Shown here in pieces: positions 55,963 through 64,000 of a stretch of 64,000 nucleotides of DNA (position 1 is its first letter; every line of letters begins with the position of its first letter). The stretch comes from Rhodocyclaceae bacterium (GTDB taxonomy: Bacteria > Pseudomonadota > Gammaproteobacteria > Burkholderiales > Rhodocyclaceae): the NCBI GenBank assembly GCA_023150275.1, contig JAKLLG010000007.1:62001-126000 (forward strand). The letters are read 5' to 3'. The translations under genes were made by a program, and so were the position numbers. A model generated the notes under the pieces. The model made no database searches and was not told the DNA's origin. It saw nothing but the letters and a program-made list of their open reading frames with translations.

Positions 55963-56587
55963 GCGCCTGCGCGGGCTCTACGCAGTCACGCCGGACGACG
56001 CGGATGAACCGCAGCTGCTGAACGCAGTGCGCGCAGCGCTGGAAGGCGGCGTGCGCCTGCTGCAGTACCGCGACAAGACTGCCGATGCCGCGCGTCGGCA
56101 GCGACTGGCGATGGCGTTGCGCCAGCGCTGCAGTGAATTCGATGCCTGCCTGATCGTCAATGACGACGTGGCACTCGCCGTCGCCATCGCTGCCGACGGC
56201 GTGCACCTCGGCGCCGACGATGGCGATCTCGCCGCCGCGCGCCGGGCGCTGCCCGCCGGCATGCTGCTTGGCGCCTCGTGCTACGCCGATCCAGAACGCG
56301 CCCGTGCCGCAGTGGCCGCCGGCGCCGATTACGTCGCCTTCGGCGCCGTCTGCCCGTCGCCGACCAAGCCGCAGGCAGTGCGGGCACCGCTCGATCTCTT
56401 TTCCCGCTGGCGTGCCGAATCCACCGTGCCGGCGTGCGCCATCGGCGGCATCACGCTGGCCGCGGCACCGCACATCATCGCGGCCGGCGCCGGCATGCTC
56501 GCCGTCATCACCGATCTTTTTGGCGCGCCGGATATCGTCCGGCGCGCTGCCGACTACCAACGATTGTTCGAGGAGCAACCCGCATGA
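55949..56587 (+). CDS. thiE: Thiamine phosphate synthase ThiE
   Basis: This 212-residue TIM-barrel enzyme joins HMP-PP and thiazole phosphate. Motifs are [60 protein letters not shown] and [20 protein letters not shown]. The ATG at 55949 has GAGGAAG about 9 bases upstream and lies inside the end of thiD. It overlaps hemL by 4 bases. Confidence 0.94.
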   Translation: MPPRERLRGLYAVTPDDADEPQLLNAVRAALEGGVRLLQYRDKTADAARRQRLAMALRQRCSEFDACLIVNDDVALAVAIAADGVHLGADDGDLAAARRALPAGMLLGASCYADPERARAAVAAGADYVAFGAVCPSPTKPQAVRAPLDLFSRWRAESTVPACAIGGITLAAAPHIIAAGAGMLAVITDLFGAPDIVRRAADYQRLFEEQPA

Positions 56588-57864
56588 CCTCTCGCAACCA
56601 GCAACTCTTTGAAGCCGCCCAGCGGCACATTCCCGGCGGCGTCAACTCGCCGGTGCGCGCCTTCCGCTCGGTCGGCGGCGCCCCCTGCTTCTTCCGGGAA
56701 GGCAAGGGCCCGCACGTGTGGGATGCCGACGGCAAGCGCTATACCGACTACGTCGGCTCGTGGGGGCCGCTGATCCTCGGCCATGCGCATCCGGACGTCG
56801 TCAAGGCGGTGCAGGAATCGGCTGCGCGCGGCCTTTCCTTCGGCGCCCCGACCGAAGCCGAGATCGAAATCGCCGATCTGCTCTGCGAGCTGCTGCCGAG
56901 CATGGAGATGGTGCGCCTGGTTTCCTCCGGCACCGAGGCGACGATGAGCGCCATCCGCCTCGCCCGCGGTTATACCGGCCGCGACGTGCTGATCAAGTTC
57001 GAGGGTTGCTACCACGGCCATTCGGATTCGCTGCTGGTGAAGGCGGGCTCCGGCCTGCTGACCTTCGGCAACCCGTCCTCGGGCGGCGTGCCGGCCGACC
57101 TCGCGCAGCACACGATGGTGCTCGACTACAACAATCCGCAACAACTGGCCGAGGCGTTTGCCAGGCATCCGGACCGCATCGCTGCGGTGATCGTCGAGCC
57201 GGTGGTCGGCAACATGAACCTGATCGCGCCGACGCCGGAATTCCTCAAGGCCATGCGCGAGCTGTGCACGCAGTACGGTGCCGTGCTGATCTTCGACGAA
57301 GTGATGACCGGCTTCCGCGTCGGCCCACAGTGTGCGCAGGGCTACTACGGCATCACGCCGGACATGACGACGCTGGGCAAGGTGATCGGTGGCGGCATGC
57401 CGGTCGGCGCTTTCGGCGGCAAGCGCGAGATCATGGAAAAGATCGCCCCGCTCGGCCCGGTCTATCAGGCCGGTACCCTCTCGGGCAACCCGGTGGCGGT
57501 GGCCGCCGGCCTCGCGACGCTGAAGCTGATTCGTCAGCCCGGCTTCTATGAAGCGCTGACGAAGAAGACCTTGCGCCTGACCGACGGCCTGACCGCGGCC
57601 GCGAAGAAGCGTGGCGTCGATTTCGTCGCCCAGTCGGTCGGTGGCATGTTCGGCCTCTACTTCGCCAAGGCCTGTCCGGCCACCTACGCCGAGGTGATGG
57701 CATGCGACAAGGATGCCTTCAACCGCTTCTTCCACGCCATGCTAGATGCCGGCCACTACTTCGCGCCGTCGGCCTTCGAGGCCGGTTTCGTCTCGGCGGC
57801 GCACAGTGAAGCCGATATAGACGCGACGATCGCGGCGGCCGACGCCTGGTTTGCGCAGCGGTAG
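56584..57864 (+). CDS. hemL: Glutamate-1-semialdehyde 2,1-aminomutase
   Basis: This 426-residue PLP enzyme makes 5-aminolevulinate in the C5 haem route. Motifs are [66 protein letters not shown] and [18 protein letters not shown], where Lys266 binds PLP. It overlaps thiE (ATGA). Its stop abuts the stop of the convergent mgtE gene with no space for a terminator. Confidence 0.97.
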   Translation: MTSRNQQLFEAAQRHIPGGVNSPVRAFRSVGGAPCFFREGKGPHVWDADGKRYTDYVGSWGPLILGHAHPDVVKAVQESAARGLSFGAPTEAEIEIADLLCELLPSMEMVRLVSSGTEATMSAIRLARGYTGRDVLIKFEGCYHGHSDSLLVKAGSGLLTFGNPSSGGVPADLAQHTMVLDYNNPQQLAEAFARHPDRIAAVIVEPVVGNMNLIAPTPEFLKAMRELCTQYGAVLIFDEVMTGFRVGPQCAQGYYGITPDMTTLGKVIGGGMPVGAFGGKREIMEKIAPLGPVYQAGTLSGNPVAVAAGLATLKLIRQPGFYEALTKKTLRLTDGLTAAAKKRGVDFVAQSVGGMFGLYFAKACPATYAEVMACDKDAFNRFFHAMLDAGHYFAPSAFEAGFVSAAHSEADIDATIAAADAWFAQR

Positions 57865-59307
57865 TTAAAGAAGGAACAACGTTGCCAGTCCGAGGAAGAT
57901 CAGGAAGCCGCCCGAGTCGGTGAGCGCGGTGATCATCACCGAGCCGCCGATGGCCGGATCGCCGCCCAGTTTCAGGCGCATGATCGGGATGGCGACGCCG
58001 GCAAGGGCTGCGAGCAGCAGGTTCAGCGTCATCGCTGCCGTCATCACCAGCCCGAGCTGGGCGCTGCCGTAGAGCCACCACGAGACCATGCCGAGCAGAC
58101 CGCCCCAGAGCACGCCGTTGATCAGCGCGACGCCGAGTTCCTTCTTCAGCAGCCGGTTCAGCGCATCGGGCTGTACCTGGCCCATGGCGATGGCGCGCAC
58201 GATCATCGTGATTGTCTGATTGCCCGAGTTGCCGCCGATACCGGCGACAATCGGCATCAGCGCAGCGAGCGCCACCAGCTTCTCGATCGAGCCCTCGAAT
58301 GCGCCGATCACGCGCGACGCGACGAAGGCGGTAACGAGGTTGACGGCCAGCCACGCCCAGCGGTTCTTCACCGAGTCGATCACCGGCGCAAAGATGTCCT
58401 CCTCTTCACGCAGGCCGGCCTGCGCCAGTTGTTCGCTTTCGGCTTCTTCGCGGATCAGGTCGACCACCGCATTGACGGTGACGCGCCCGACCAGCTTGTG
58501 CTCCGGGTCCACCACCGGCGCCGAAACAAGGTCGTAACGTTCGAAGGCCTGCGCCGCCTCGTCCGCAAAGTCGTCGGGTTGCAGTTCGGCGCACTCGGTC
58601 TGCATCAGCGTACCGACCTCGACCTCGGGGTCGTTGACCAACAGCACGTTCAGGGGCAGCACGCCCAGCAGGCGATCGTCGCGGTCAACGACGAAGAGCT
58701 GGTCGGTATGGTCGGGCAGTTCGTCGAAGCGGCGCAGGTAGCGGAGCACCACTTCCAGCGTCACGTCCTCGCGCACCGTGACCATGTCAAAGTCCATGAT
58801 CGCGCCGACCGTATCCTCGGGGTAGGACATCGCCGCGCGCAATTGCTCGCGTTCTTCCGCCGACAGCGAACGGAAGACATCCTCGATCACCTCCTGCGGC
58901 AGGTCGGGTGCGAGGTCGGCCAGTTCGTCGGTGTCCAGGCTTTCGGCGGCGGCGCGCAGTTCGGCCGGCGCCATCGATTCGATCAGCGATTCGCGAACAG
59001 CGTCGGAAACTTCGAGCAGGATTTCGCCGTCACGCTCGGCGCGTACCAGATCCCAGACGACAAGACGATCGTCCGGCGGCAAGGCCTCCAGAATGTAGGC
59101 GATGTCGGCCGGGTGCATCTTGTCCAGCCGTGCGTGCATCTGCCCAAGATGCTGCTTATGCACCAGATCCTCGACCAGATCGTGGCGCGGCATTTCCTGG
59201 CGGTGCACGAGGCCTTCCACCAGACGGTGCTTTGCCAGAAGTTCCTGCACCTCTTCCAGATGAGCCTGCAGTTCTTCGGCGTCGGCGTGTTCGAGCTTGT
59301 CGTTCAT
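57865..59307 (-). CDS. mgtE: Magnesium transporter MgtE
   Basis: This 480-residue MgtE channel has an N-terminal acidic helical domain (MHPADIAYILEALPPDDRL), two CBS domains (SYPEDTVGAIMDFDMVTV and, later, LVSAPVVDPEHKLVGRVTV) that sense Mg2+, and five C-terminal membrane helices with ALMPIVAGIGGNSGNQTITM and the pore motif region GDPAIGGSVMITALTDSGGF. The ATG at 59307 with GGAG 8 bases upstream is preferred; ATG at 59325 would add six residues. A leader of about 230 bases with a small ORF and alternative hairpins precedes it. Confidence 0.94.
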   Translation of the reverse strand: MNDKLEHADAEELQAHLEEVQELLAKHRLVEGLVHRQEMPRHDLVEDLVHKQHLGQMHARLDKMHPADIAYILEALPPDDRLVVWDLVRAERDGEILLEVSDAVRESLIESMAPAELRAAAESLDTDELADLAPDLPQEVIEDVFRSLSAEEREQLRAAMSYPEDTVGAIMDFDMVTVREDVTLEVVLRYLRRFDELPDHTDQLFVVDRDDRLLGVLPLNVLLVNDPEVEVGTLMQTECAELQPDDFADEAAQAFERYDLVSAPVVDPEHKLVGRVTVNAVVDLIREEAESEQLAQAGLREEEDIFAPVIDSVKNRWAWLAVNLVTAFVASRVIGAFEGSIEKLVALAALMPIVAGIGGNSGNQTITMIVRAIAMGQVQPDALNRLLKKELGVALINGVLWGGLLGMVSWWLYGSAQLGLVMTAAMTLNLLLAALAGVAIPIMRLKLGGDPAIGGSVMITALTDSGGFLIFLGLATLFLL

Positions 59308-59412
59308 CCATGCTCCAGCCGGCATGTCATCGACACGCCGCGAATGCGGACGCCAGGCATCCGCAGGTCACACTGAATGGTCGCTCGGGGGAAGGGGGTG
59401 TTTCCGAAGGCG

Positions 59413-59464
59413 CACCATCCTGCTTTCAGGGGGCAGGATGGTGGCGAAAAGCCGTTATCCTGCC
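59413..59464 (-). promoter_or_regulatory. Candidate attenuator in the mgtE leader
   Basis: Reading the minus strand, GGCAGGAT (59464-59457) overlaps the leader ORF stop, CACCATCCTGCC (59443-59432) follows, then GCAGGATGGTG (59423-59413). The middle segment can pair with the first over 8 bp or with the last over 11 bp, not both. A C-rich, G-poor stretch, ACACCCCCTTCCCCC, follows near 59400-59386 and could be a Rho-loading site. This is a prediction from pairing alone. Confidence 0.45.
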
Positions 59465-59511
59465 ATGGTGCCGGCCAGGGCCGGCGAGTTGCTACATGGG
59501 CAACTGTCCAT
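59455..59511 (-). CDS. Possible leader peptide upstream of mgtE (18 residues)
   Basis: The small ORF reads MDSCPCSNSPALAGTMAG. Its ATG at 59511 has a GGAG ribosome site (59523-59520) at an ideal 8-base spacing, and a -10-like TACACT at 59547-59542 lies about 31 bases upstream of the ATG. The stop overlaps the first segment of the alternative-pairing region. By analogy only, enterobacterial mgtA is controlled by translation of the Pro-rich leader peptide MgtL; this peptide has an early Asp and Pro residues but no sequence identity. It could be fortuitous. Confidence 0.45.
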   Translation of the reverse strand: MDSCPCSNSPALAGTMAG

Positions 59512-59591
59512 GGGGATGACTCCGGAAATGAGATGGCGCGGAGTGTACAACGATTTGCCGCGATTGTGGCTACCAGCCAACAGCGGCATTG

Positions 59592-60287
59592 TCACGGAAT
59601 CCGCGCCGACGGCATGCGTGACAGGATCACGTCGCTCTTTCTGGCGAGTCCTGGCGTGTTCCGGTTGCGGTCGTAGAAGCGCGGGCTCGGCACCATCGCC
59701 GCAAGTCGCGCGGCCTGCTCGGCGGAAAGCTGGCTGGCCGGGATGTTGTAGTAATGCCGCGCGGCCGCCTCGGCGCCGAAAACGCCGTTGCCCCACTCGA
59801 TCACGTTCAGATAGACCTCAAGGATGCGGCGCTTGTCCCAGGTCGCCTCGATCATCAGCGTGATCACGGCCTCCTCGCCCTTCCTCAGCAACGAGCGTTC
59901 CGGCGAAAGAAAAAGATTCTTCGCCAGCTGCTGCGTGATGGTCGAGCCGCCAGCGACCGCGCGGCCCTTCTTCTCGTTCTTCTCCATCGCCTTCTGGATG
60001 CCGTCCCAGTCGAAGCCGTAGTGCTGCATGAACTTTCCGTCCTCGGCGGCAACAAGTGCGCGCTTGAGATGCGGCGAAATGTGCGTATACGGCAACCATT
60101 GCTTCTTCAGCTGAGCTTCGAGCCGCTTCTCGCGCAGTGCATCGAGGCGGATCTCCATGAAACTGGTCATGTCCGGATCAAAGTGCCGCCAGTAGCTCAC
60201 CCAGCCGAGCAGCCACAGCAGGTAGGCCGCCAGCAGGGCGAGCAGCGTCAGGACAATGCGACGCAGCCAGTGTGCCGCCTGTTTCAC
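59592..60287 (-). CDS. mtgA: Monofunctional biosynthetic peptidoglycan transglycosylase
   Basis: This 231-residue GT51 enzyme polymerises lipid II. It has an N-terminal membrane anchor ([19 protein letters not shown]), the catalytic Glu in [35 protein letters not shown], and [20 protein letters not shown]. No transpeptidase domain is attached. The start GTG at 60287 overlaps the aroE stop by 4 bases. Confidence 0.95.
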   Translation of the reverse strand: MKQAAHWLRRIVLTLLALLAAYLLWLLGWVSYWRHFDPDMTSFMEIRLDALREKRLEAQLKKQWLPYTHISPHLKRALVAAEDGKFMQHYGFDWDGIQKAMEKNEKKGRAVAGGSTITQQLAKNLFLSPERSLLRKGEEAVITLMIEATWDKRRILEVYLNVIEWGNGVFGAEAAARHYYNIPASQLSAEQAARLAAMVPSPRFYDRNRNTPGLARKSDVILSRMPSARIP

Positions 60288-61099
60288 GATATGCGCAGTG
60301 CCGCCAGCACCGTTTGCGTCGGCGGCCGCAGGCCGCGCCAGACGAAGAAGGCCTCGGCCGCCTGTCCGACCAGCATGCCGAGGCCATCGGAAAGACGCGC
60401 AACGCCCTGCGCCCGCGCCAGCGCGAGGAACGGGGTGTCGCCCTTGCCGTACATCATGTCGTAGGCCAGCGCACCGCTTGCAAACACGCCGGGCGGCAGC
60501 GGCGGCACGTCGCCGCCCAGGCTGGCCGAAGTCGCATTGATTACGACATCGAAGCCGCGCCCCGCAAGCGCCGCATAGCCGCAAGCCCCGACCGCACCCA
60601 GCGAAGCAAAATGCCCGGCCAGCGCTTCGGCCTTGGCCGCTGTGCGATTCGCGATCACGATCTGCGCCGGCTGCTCGGCGAGCAGCGGGCCGAGCGCACC
60701 GCGTGCCGCGCCGCCAGCGCCGAGCAGCAGGATACGGCGGTCCGTCAGGGCGGCCTGCAGGTTGTCGAGCAGATCGCGGACGAGACCGGCCCCATCAGTG
60801 TTGTCACCCAAGACGCCTTTGTCATCGAAACTCAGCGTATTCACTGCACCGGCGAGTTGCGCGCGCGGCGTCAGCCGGTCGCAGAGGCGAAACGCCTCTT
60901 CCTTGAAGGGCACTGTCACGTTGGCGCCGCGCCCGCCCTCGGCGATGAAGTCGCGTACCGCCGCCGCAAAGCCGTCGAGTGGCGCCAGCCGTGCCTCATA
61001 GACGATGTCCTCGCCGGTCAGCTGCGCAAAGCGGGTATGAATCGCAGGCGACTTGCTGTGCCCGATGGGGTTGCCGAAAACGCAGTAGCGGTCAGCCAT
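60284..61099 (-). CDS. aroE: Shikimate dehydrogenase
   Basis: This 271-residue NADPH enzyme reduces 3-dehydroshikimate. The N-terminal [20 protein letters not shown] binds shikimate; the catalytic Lys is in [15 protein letters not shown] and the Asp in [31 protein letters not shown] is the nucleotide loop, followed by [10 protein letters not shown] which favours NADP. It precedes mtgA, an arrangement common in betaproteobacteria. Confidence 0.96.
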   Translation of the reverse strand: MADRYCVFGNPIGHSKSPAIHTRFAQLTGEDIVYEARLAPLDGFAAAVRDFIAEGGRGANVTVPFKEEAFRLCDRLTPRAQLAGAVNTLSFDDKGVLGDNTDGAGLVRDLLDNLQAALTDRRILLLGAGGAARGALGPLLAEQPAQIVIANRTAAKAEALAGHFASLGAVGACGYAALAGRGFDVVINATSASLGGDVPPLPPGVFASGALAYDMMYGKGDTPFLALARAQGVARLSDGLGMLVGQAAEAFFVWRGLRPPTQTVLAALRIS

Positions 61100-61111
61100 T
61101 CGCGGTGTTGT

Positions 61112-61993
61112 TCAGTGGGTCTGCAGCGCGTCGCTGCGCGTGAAGGTCCACGTCCGGGTAATCTCGATGATGTCCGTATCGCGCCTGATGTCCGCGGGAA
61201 AGGCCGCGTAGGGCGATGCCATCTGCACGATGCGCCGTGCCGCGTCGTCGAGCACACGATGTCCGGAGCTGCGATTGACCTCGATCTTCTGCACGCTGCC
61301 GTCGGCGAGAATGCTCACCGACAGCACCAGGCTGCCGTAGACCTTGCCCTTGGCGGCCTCGGGATAGTTCAGCGTACCGACGCGCTCCACCTTGATGCGC
61401 CAATCCTCAACGTACTGGGCGAAGCGGTATTCGTCGGCGCGCACGCCGATGTTCTTCTTGCGCGGCCGCTTGTTGTATTCGTCCACGCTCTTGGCGATCT
61501 CCGCCTCCCAGCGCGCCATCGCCAGCGCCGACGAAGCGAGTTCGCGCCCGGAAACATTGGGGGCTGGCTCCGGCTGTGCTTCGCGCTGATCGGCCGAGGT
61601 TGTCCGGGTCTTGCTCTTCGAGTGCGCCAGCAGCTTCTGCTGCTGCGCCTCCAGTTCCTGCACGCGGCGCTGCTTCTGATCGAGATCGGCACCGGTCTGC
61701 TGGTGCGCCGAAGGCGGCAACGGCGTTTTTGCGCGCCGGTTTTCGTCCACATTGCCGCCGCCATCGAGACGGGTTTGTGCCAGTACCTGGGCATCGGAGG
61801 GGCGGCGCGCCGACTTGCTGTTGACCAGCACGATCTCCAGCGCCCGCTCCTTCACCATCCGGCTGGCATCGGGAAAGCTGAAGTTGATCAGTAACAAGGC
61901 GCCATGCAACAGGATCGAGGCGCCGATGGCCAGCCACAGCCCACGGCTCGACGCGCCGGGGGTAGTGGGCATCGCCAGCGCCATGGTCGCCAT
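61112..61993 (-). CDS. TonB-like energy transducer
   Basis: This 293-residue protein has an N-terminal membrane anchor (GLWLAIGASILLHGALLLI, with the His typical of TonB anchors), a long charged linker including a coiled coil (QKQRRVQELEAQQQKLL), and a C-terminal TonB domain (LNYPEAAKGKVYGSLVLSVS, ILADGSVQKIEVNRSSGHRV). It lacks the usual Pro-rich spacer. It could energise TonB-dependent receptors such as BtuB, but no exbB/exbD is nearby. The start overlaps the RNB gene stop by one base. Confidence 0.88.
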   Translation of the reverse strand: MATMALAMPTTPGASSRGLWLAIGASILLHGALLLINFSFPDASRMVKERALEIVLVNSKSARRPSDAQVLAQTRLDGGGNVDENRRAKTPLPPSAHQQTGADLDQKQRRVQELEAQQQKLLAHSKSKTRTTSADQREAQPEPAPNVSGRELASSALAMARWEAEIAKSVDEYNKRPRKKNIGVRADEYRFAQYVEDWRIKVERVGTLNYPEAAKGKVYGSLVLSVSILADGSVQKIEVNRSSGHRVLDDAARRIVQMASPYAAFPADIRRDTDIIEITRTWTFTRSDALQTH

Positions 61994-63921
61994 CAGTCCA
62001 CCGCCTCGGTTTCCTCATCGGCGGCCGCAGTGTCGGCCGCAGTGTCGGCAATGGCCAGCGTCGCCGCATGCCGGCAGGCGAGATCGAGCGTCAGCTCATC
62101 CATGCCCTCGATGCTGAGGCGCACGCGTTGCCCTGGCAGCAGTTCGGGCAACGAGGGCACGCGCAGCAACATGGGCAGATGGTCGAGCTTGACCAGGCTT
62201 TCCCGGCGCACTGTTGCCTCGATCTCGGTGAGACCTTCCTGCTGCAGCCAGCGCAGGCACCAGTAGCGTTCCATGCCGCGCTGGAACTCGGCATAGGCGG
62301 CGTAGGTAAGATCGAAATCGCGCATCGCCGCAAACAGCACGTCGTTGCTGGTCTTGCCCTTGCCGCCGAAATGCGGCGTCAGATCGCGCAGATGCGCAAT
62401 CAGCTGCCACTGGTTGATCAGGTCGACGTAACGGCGCAGCGGCGACGAAGACCACGCGTACTGCGCCACACCCAGCCCTTCGTGCGGCTGCGGCGAAGTG
62501 GTCATGCGCACCTTGCCTGCGGTCTGCGCGCGGTAGATGGCGGCGATACCCTTTTCGGCGAGCAGGCCGCCCCAAGTGCTGTTGGCCACGATCATCAGCT
62601 CGGCGACCAGCTTGTCGAGCGGGCTGCCGCGCTTGCGTTCAGCGATCGTCACGCGGCAGCTCGTCGGCTCGGCCGTGTCGCCCTCGATCGCGAAGCTGTA
62701 ATCATTGATGCCTTGCACTGCAGAGGGCTTGCCGCGCCGACCTTCGCAGGCACAGGCGAGCTGCCAGAGCAGCTTCAGCTCGTCGCGGAAGGGGAACTCG
62801 CCCAGCGTACCGGCCAGCGTTTCCTCATTGAACAGCGGCTCGATTTCGTGGTGGCGCAGGTTCGCGACCACCGGCACGATCTCCAGCCGCGATTCATGGC
62901 CGGCGATGTCCAGTTCCGGCGTCACCGTCAGATAGAGCGACACTGCCGGGCAGTCGCGCCCGGCCGACAGCGTGTAGCGCTCCACCAGCGCATCGGGCAG
63001 CATGGTGATCTTGTTGCCCGGCATGTAAACGGTGGAAAGCCGCTCGCGCGCCACCGCATCGAGCGGTGACCCCGGCACGATGCCGAGCCCCGGCGCTGCG
63101 ATGTGGATGCCGACGCGCCAGCCGATGCCCGGCAGTGCCTGCACCGAAAAGGCATCATCGATCTCGGTGGTGGCCGCGTCGTCGATCGAGAAAGCGGCGA
63201 TGTCGGCGCGCGGCAGCGCTGCCGTCGGTTCGGGAATCGCGCAGTCAGGAAAGCCGGTGCCGCGCGGGAAGAACTCGCACAGAAAACGCTGGAAATGATA
63301 GTCGTGCGCCGAGCGGATCGCCCCGCATTTCGCCAGCAGATGCGCCGCCGAGAGGCCGGTATCGGCACAGGCGGTTTCCAGTGCCTTGGTTTCCAGCTTG
63401 TTGCGATCGGGCTTGTAGAGCAGTTCGCGCAAGAGCGGCGGGAACTCGGGCGGCAATGTGCCTGCCTTCAGCGATTCGACCATGCGCTCGATGGCGAGCG
63501 CTTGCTGACGTTTCTTTTCAAGACCGGCCAGAGCGGCTGCCAGAATGTCGGCAGGGGCTTTCTTGAAGCGGCCTTTACCCTTGCGATGGAAGTAGATGGG
63601 TGCTGAATGTAGGGCAAGCAGGACCGCAGTCGCCTCGACCGGAGCGGCTTCGTGTCCGTAGTAGTCACGGGCAAAATCAAGAAAAGAAAACTCGCCATCG
63701 CTTGCACACTCCCACAGGAATTCTGCTTCAATGCCTTCGGCCAGCGGCTCGGCTGCGTCCAGCAGCGCGCTCGCGGCGGGTTTCTCGAATCGCAGCAGCA
63801 CAGTGGCTGCCTTGATCTTGGCGCGCTTGCCGGATGCCGTCTCGACCTGCAACGACGCATCGTTGTCGGTCAGGATAGCCCCCGTCTTGAAGGCGCCGTC
63901 TTCTTCGAACAGTACAAACAT
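61993..63921 (-). CDS. RNase II/RNase R family 3'-5' exoribonuclease
   Basis: This 642-residue protein has an RNB catalytic domain with the Mg-binding Asp cluster in SIDDAATTEIDDAFSV (near 247-262), YMPGNKITMLPDALVE, and YAWSSSPLRRYVDLINQWQL, followed by a C-terminal S1-like segment. The N-terminus (FVLFEEDGAFKTGAILTDN) is a small barrel unlike the double cold-shock domains of RNase R. It is closer to the RNB proteins found beside aroE/tonB in Rhodocyclales and Burkholderiales than to E. coli Rnb, so I give no symbol. Confidence 0.88.
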   Translation of the reverse strand: MFVLFEEDGAFKTGAILTDNDASLQVETASGKRAKIKAATVLLRFEKPAASALLDAAEPLAEGIEAEFLWECASDGEFSFLDFARDYYGHEAAPVEATAVLLALHSAPIYFHRKGKGRFKKAPADILAAALAGLEKKRQQALAIERMVESLKAGTLPPEFPPLLRELLYKPDRNKLETKALETACADTGLSAAHLLAKCGAIRSAHDYHFQRFLCEFFPRGTGFPDCAIPEPTAALPRADIAAFSIDDAATTEIDDAFSVQALPGIGWRVGIHIAAPGLGIVPGSPLDAVARERLSTVYMPGNKITMLPDALVERYTLSAGRDCPAVSLYLTVTPELDIAGHESRLEIVPVVANLRHHEIEPLFNEETLAGTLGEFPFRDELKLLWQLACACEGRRGKPSAVQGINDYSFAIEGDTAEPTSCRVTIAERKRGSPLDKLVAELMIVANSTWGGLLAEKGIAAIYRAQTAGKVRMTTSPQPHEGLGVAQYAWSSSPLRRYVDLINQWQLIAHLRDLTPHFGGKGKTSNDVLFAAMRDFDLTYAAYAEFQRGMERYWCLRWLQQEGLTEIEATVRRESLVKLDHLPMLLRVPSLPELLPGQRVRLSIEGMDELTLDLACRHAATLAIADTAADTAAADEETEAVD

Positions 63922-63929
63922 CCGGCCGA

Positions 63930-64000
63930 TTATAACCCGGCGAATTCAATGATTTGCGGGATGAAATCGGGAAATCGCGTGAAGCTGTGGTCGCCGCCCG
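63930..64000 (-). CDS. C-terminal end of YqiA-type esterase (partial)
   Basis: Only the last 22 residues are in the window: GGDHSFTRFPDFIPQIIEFA plus GL and a TAA stop. The GGDHSF motif holds the catalytic His of the alpha/beta-hydrolase esterases of the YqiA/YcfP family. The stop is 8 bases before the RNB start, so both are probably in one unit that continues with the TonB-like gene, aroE and mtgA. Confidence 0.7.
   Translation of the reverse strand, partial: GGDHSFTRFPDFIPQIIEFAGL

Noticed and set aside
59308..59550. M-box or yybP-ykoY type riboswitch before mgtE
   Set aside because: I looked for the conserved core wording of both classes and did not find it; the pairing pattern fits a leader-peptide attenuator better.

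Overview
The window reads as a GC-rich betaproteobacterial chromosome, most likely of the Rhodocyclales or a near relative. Pointers are a zapA-6S RNA pair, a pilTU and Pil-Chp twitching system, a PEP-CTERM exported protein, a liv branched-chain amino-acid transporter, the yqgE-ruvX-pyrR-pyrB-pyrC' operon, and a propionyl-CoA/methylmalonyl-CoA operon. I see no rRNA or tRNA genes, insertion sequence, CRISPR array or prophage. It looks like core chromosome, densely packed, with many 4-base start/stop overlaps. Species assignment is inference.

1-6.6 kb, minus strand: corrinoid acquisition. Two cobalamin riboswitches head two transcription units: cbiM-cbiN-cbiQ (cobalt uptake; cbiQ runs off the left edge) and btuB-btuC-btuD-cobO (B12 receptor, inner-membrane ABC importer, adenosyltransferase). 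6.7-8.8 kb, plus: a ZapB-like coiled-coil protein, zapA, 6S RNA, an EVE-domain protein and a TauE-type permease.

8.8-18.7 kb: a divergent acyl-CoA locus. Leftward lie a GntR/FCD regulator, a crotonase-fold enzyme and malonyl-CoA decarboxylase. Rightward lie B12-dependent methylmalonyl-CoA mutase, its chaperone meaB, and propionyl-CoA carboxylase beta and alpha. The corrinoid genes to the left would supply the mutase cofactor. A palindrome between the two units shares an 11-base core with a palindrome at the promoter of a VOC-fold protein at 20.4-20.9 kb, which suggests one regulon and makes that VOC protein a candidate for the missing epimerase.

18.7-30.5 kb: an unrecognised 527-residue protein, the VOC protein, a histidine-kinase relic, lgt, ilvD, a small cytochrome c, livKHMGF and the PEP-CTERM protein. 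30.5-45.4 kb: a degenerate EAL-HDOD protein coupled to a ferredoxin-type reductase, an SDR/epimerase-fold gene, hemJ-like, a THUMP RNA methyltransferase, pilU-pilT, yggS-proC-yggT-yggU, the pyr operon (with a catalytically degenerate dihydroorotase) and phrB.

45.4-64 kb: chpA-pilJ-pilI-pilH-pilG (minus), thiD-thiE-hemL (plus), then minus-strand mgtE with an apparent leader-peptide attenuator, mtgA, aroE, a TonB-like protein, an RNase II/R-family exonuclease and the end of an esterase gene. The two most promising undescribed features are the mgtE leader (small ORF with good ribosome site plus mutually exclusive hairpins) and the GntR/VOC shared operator.
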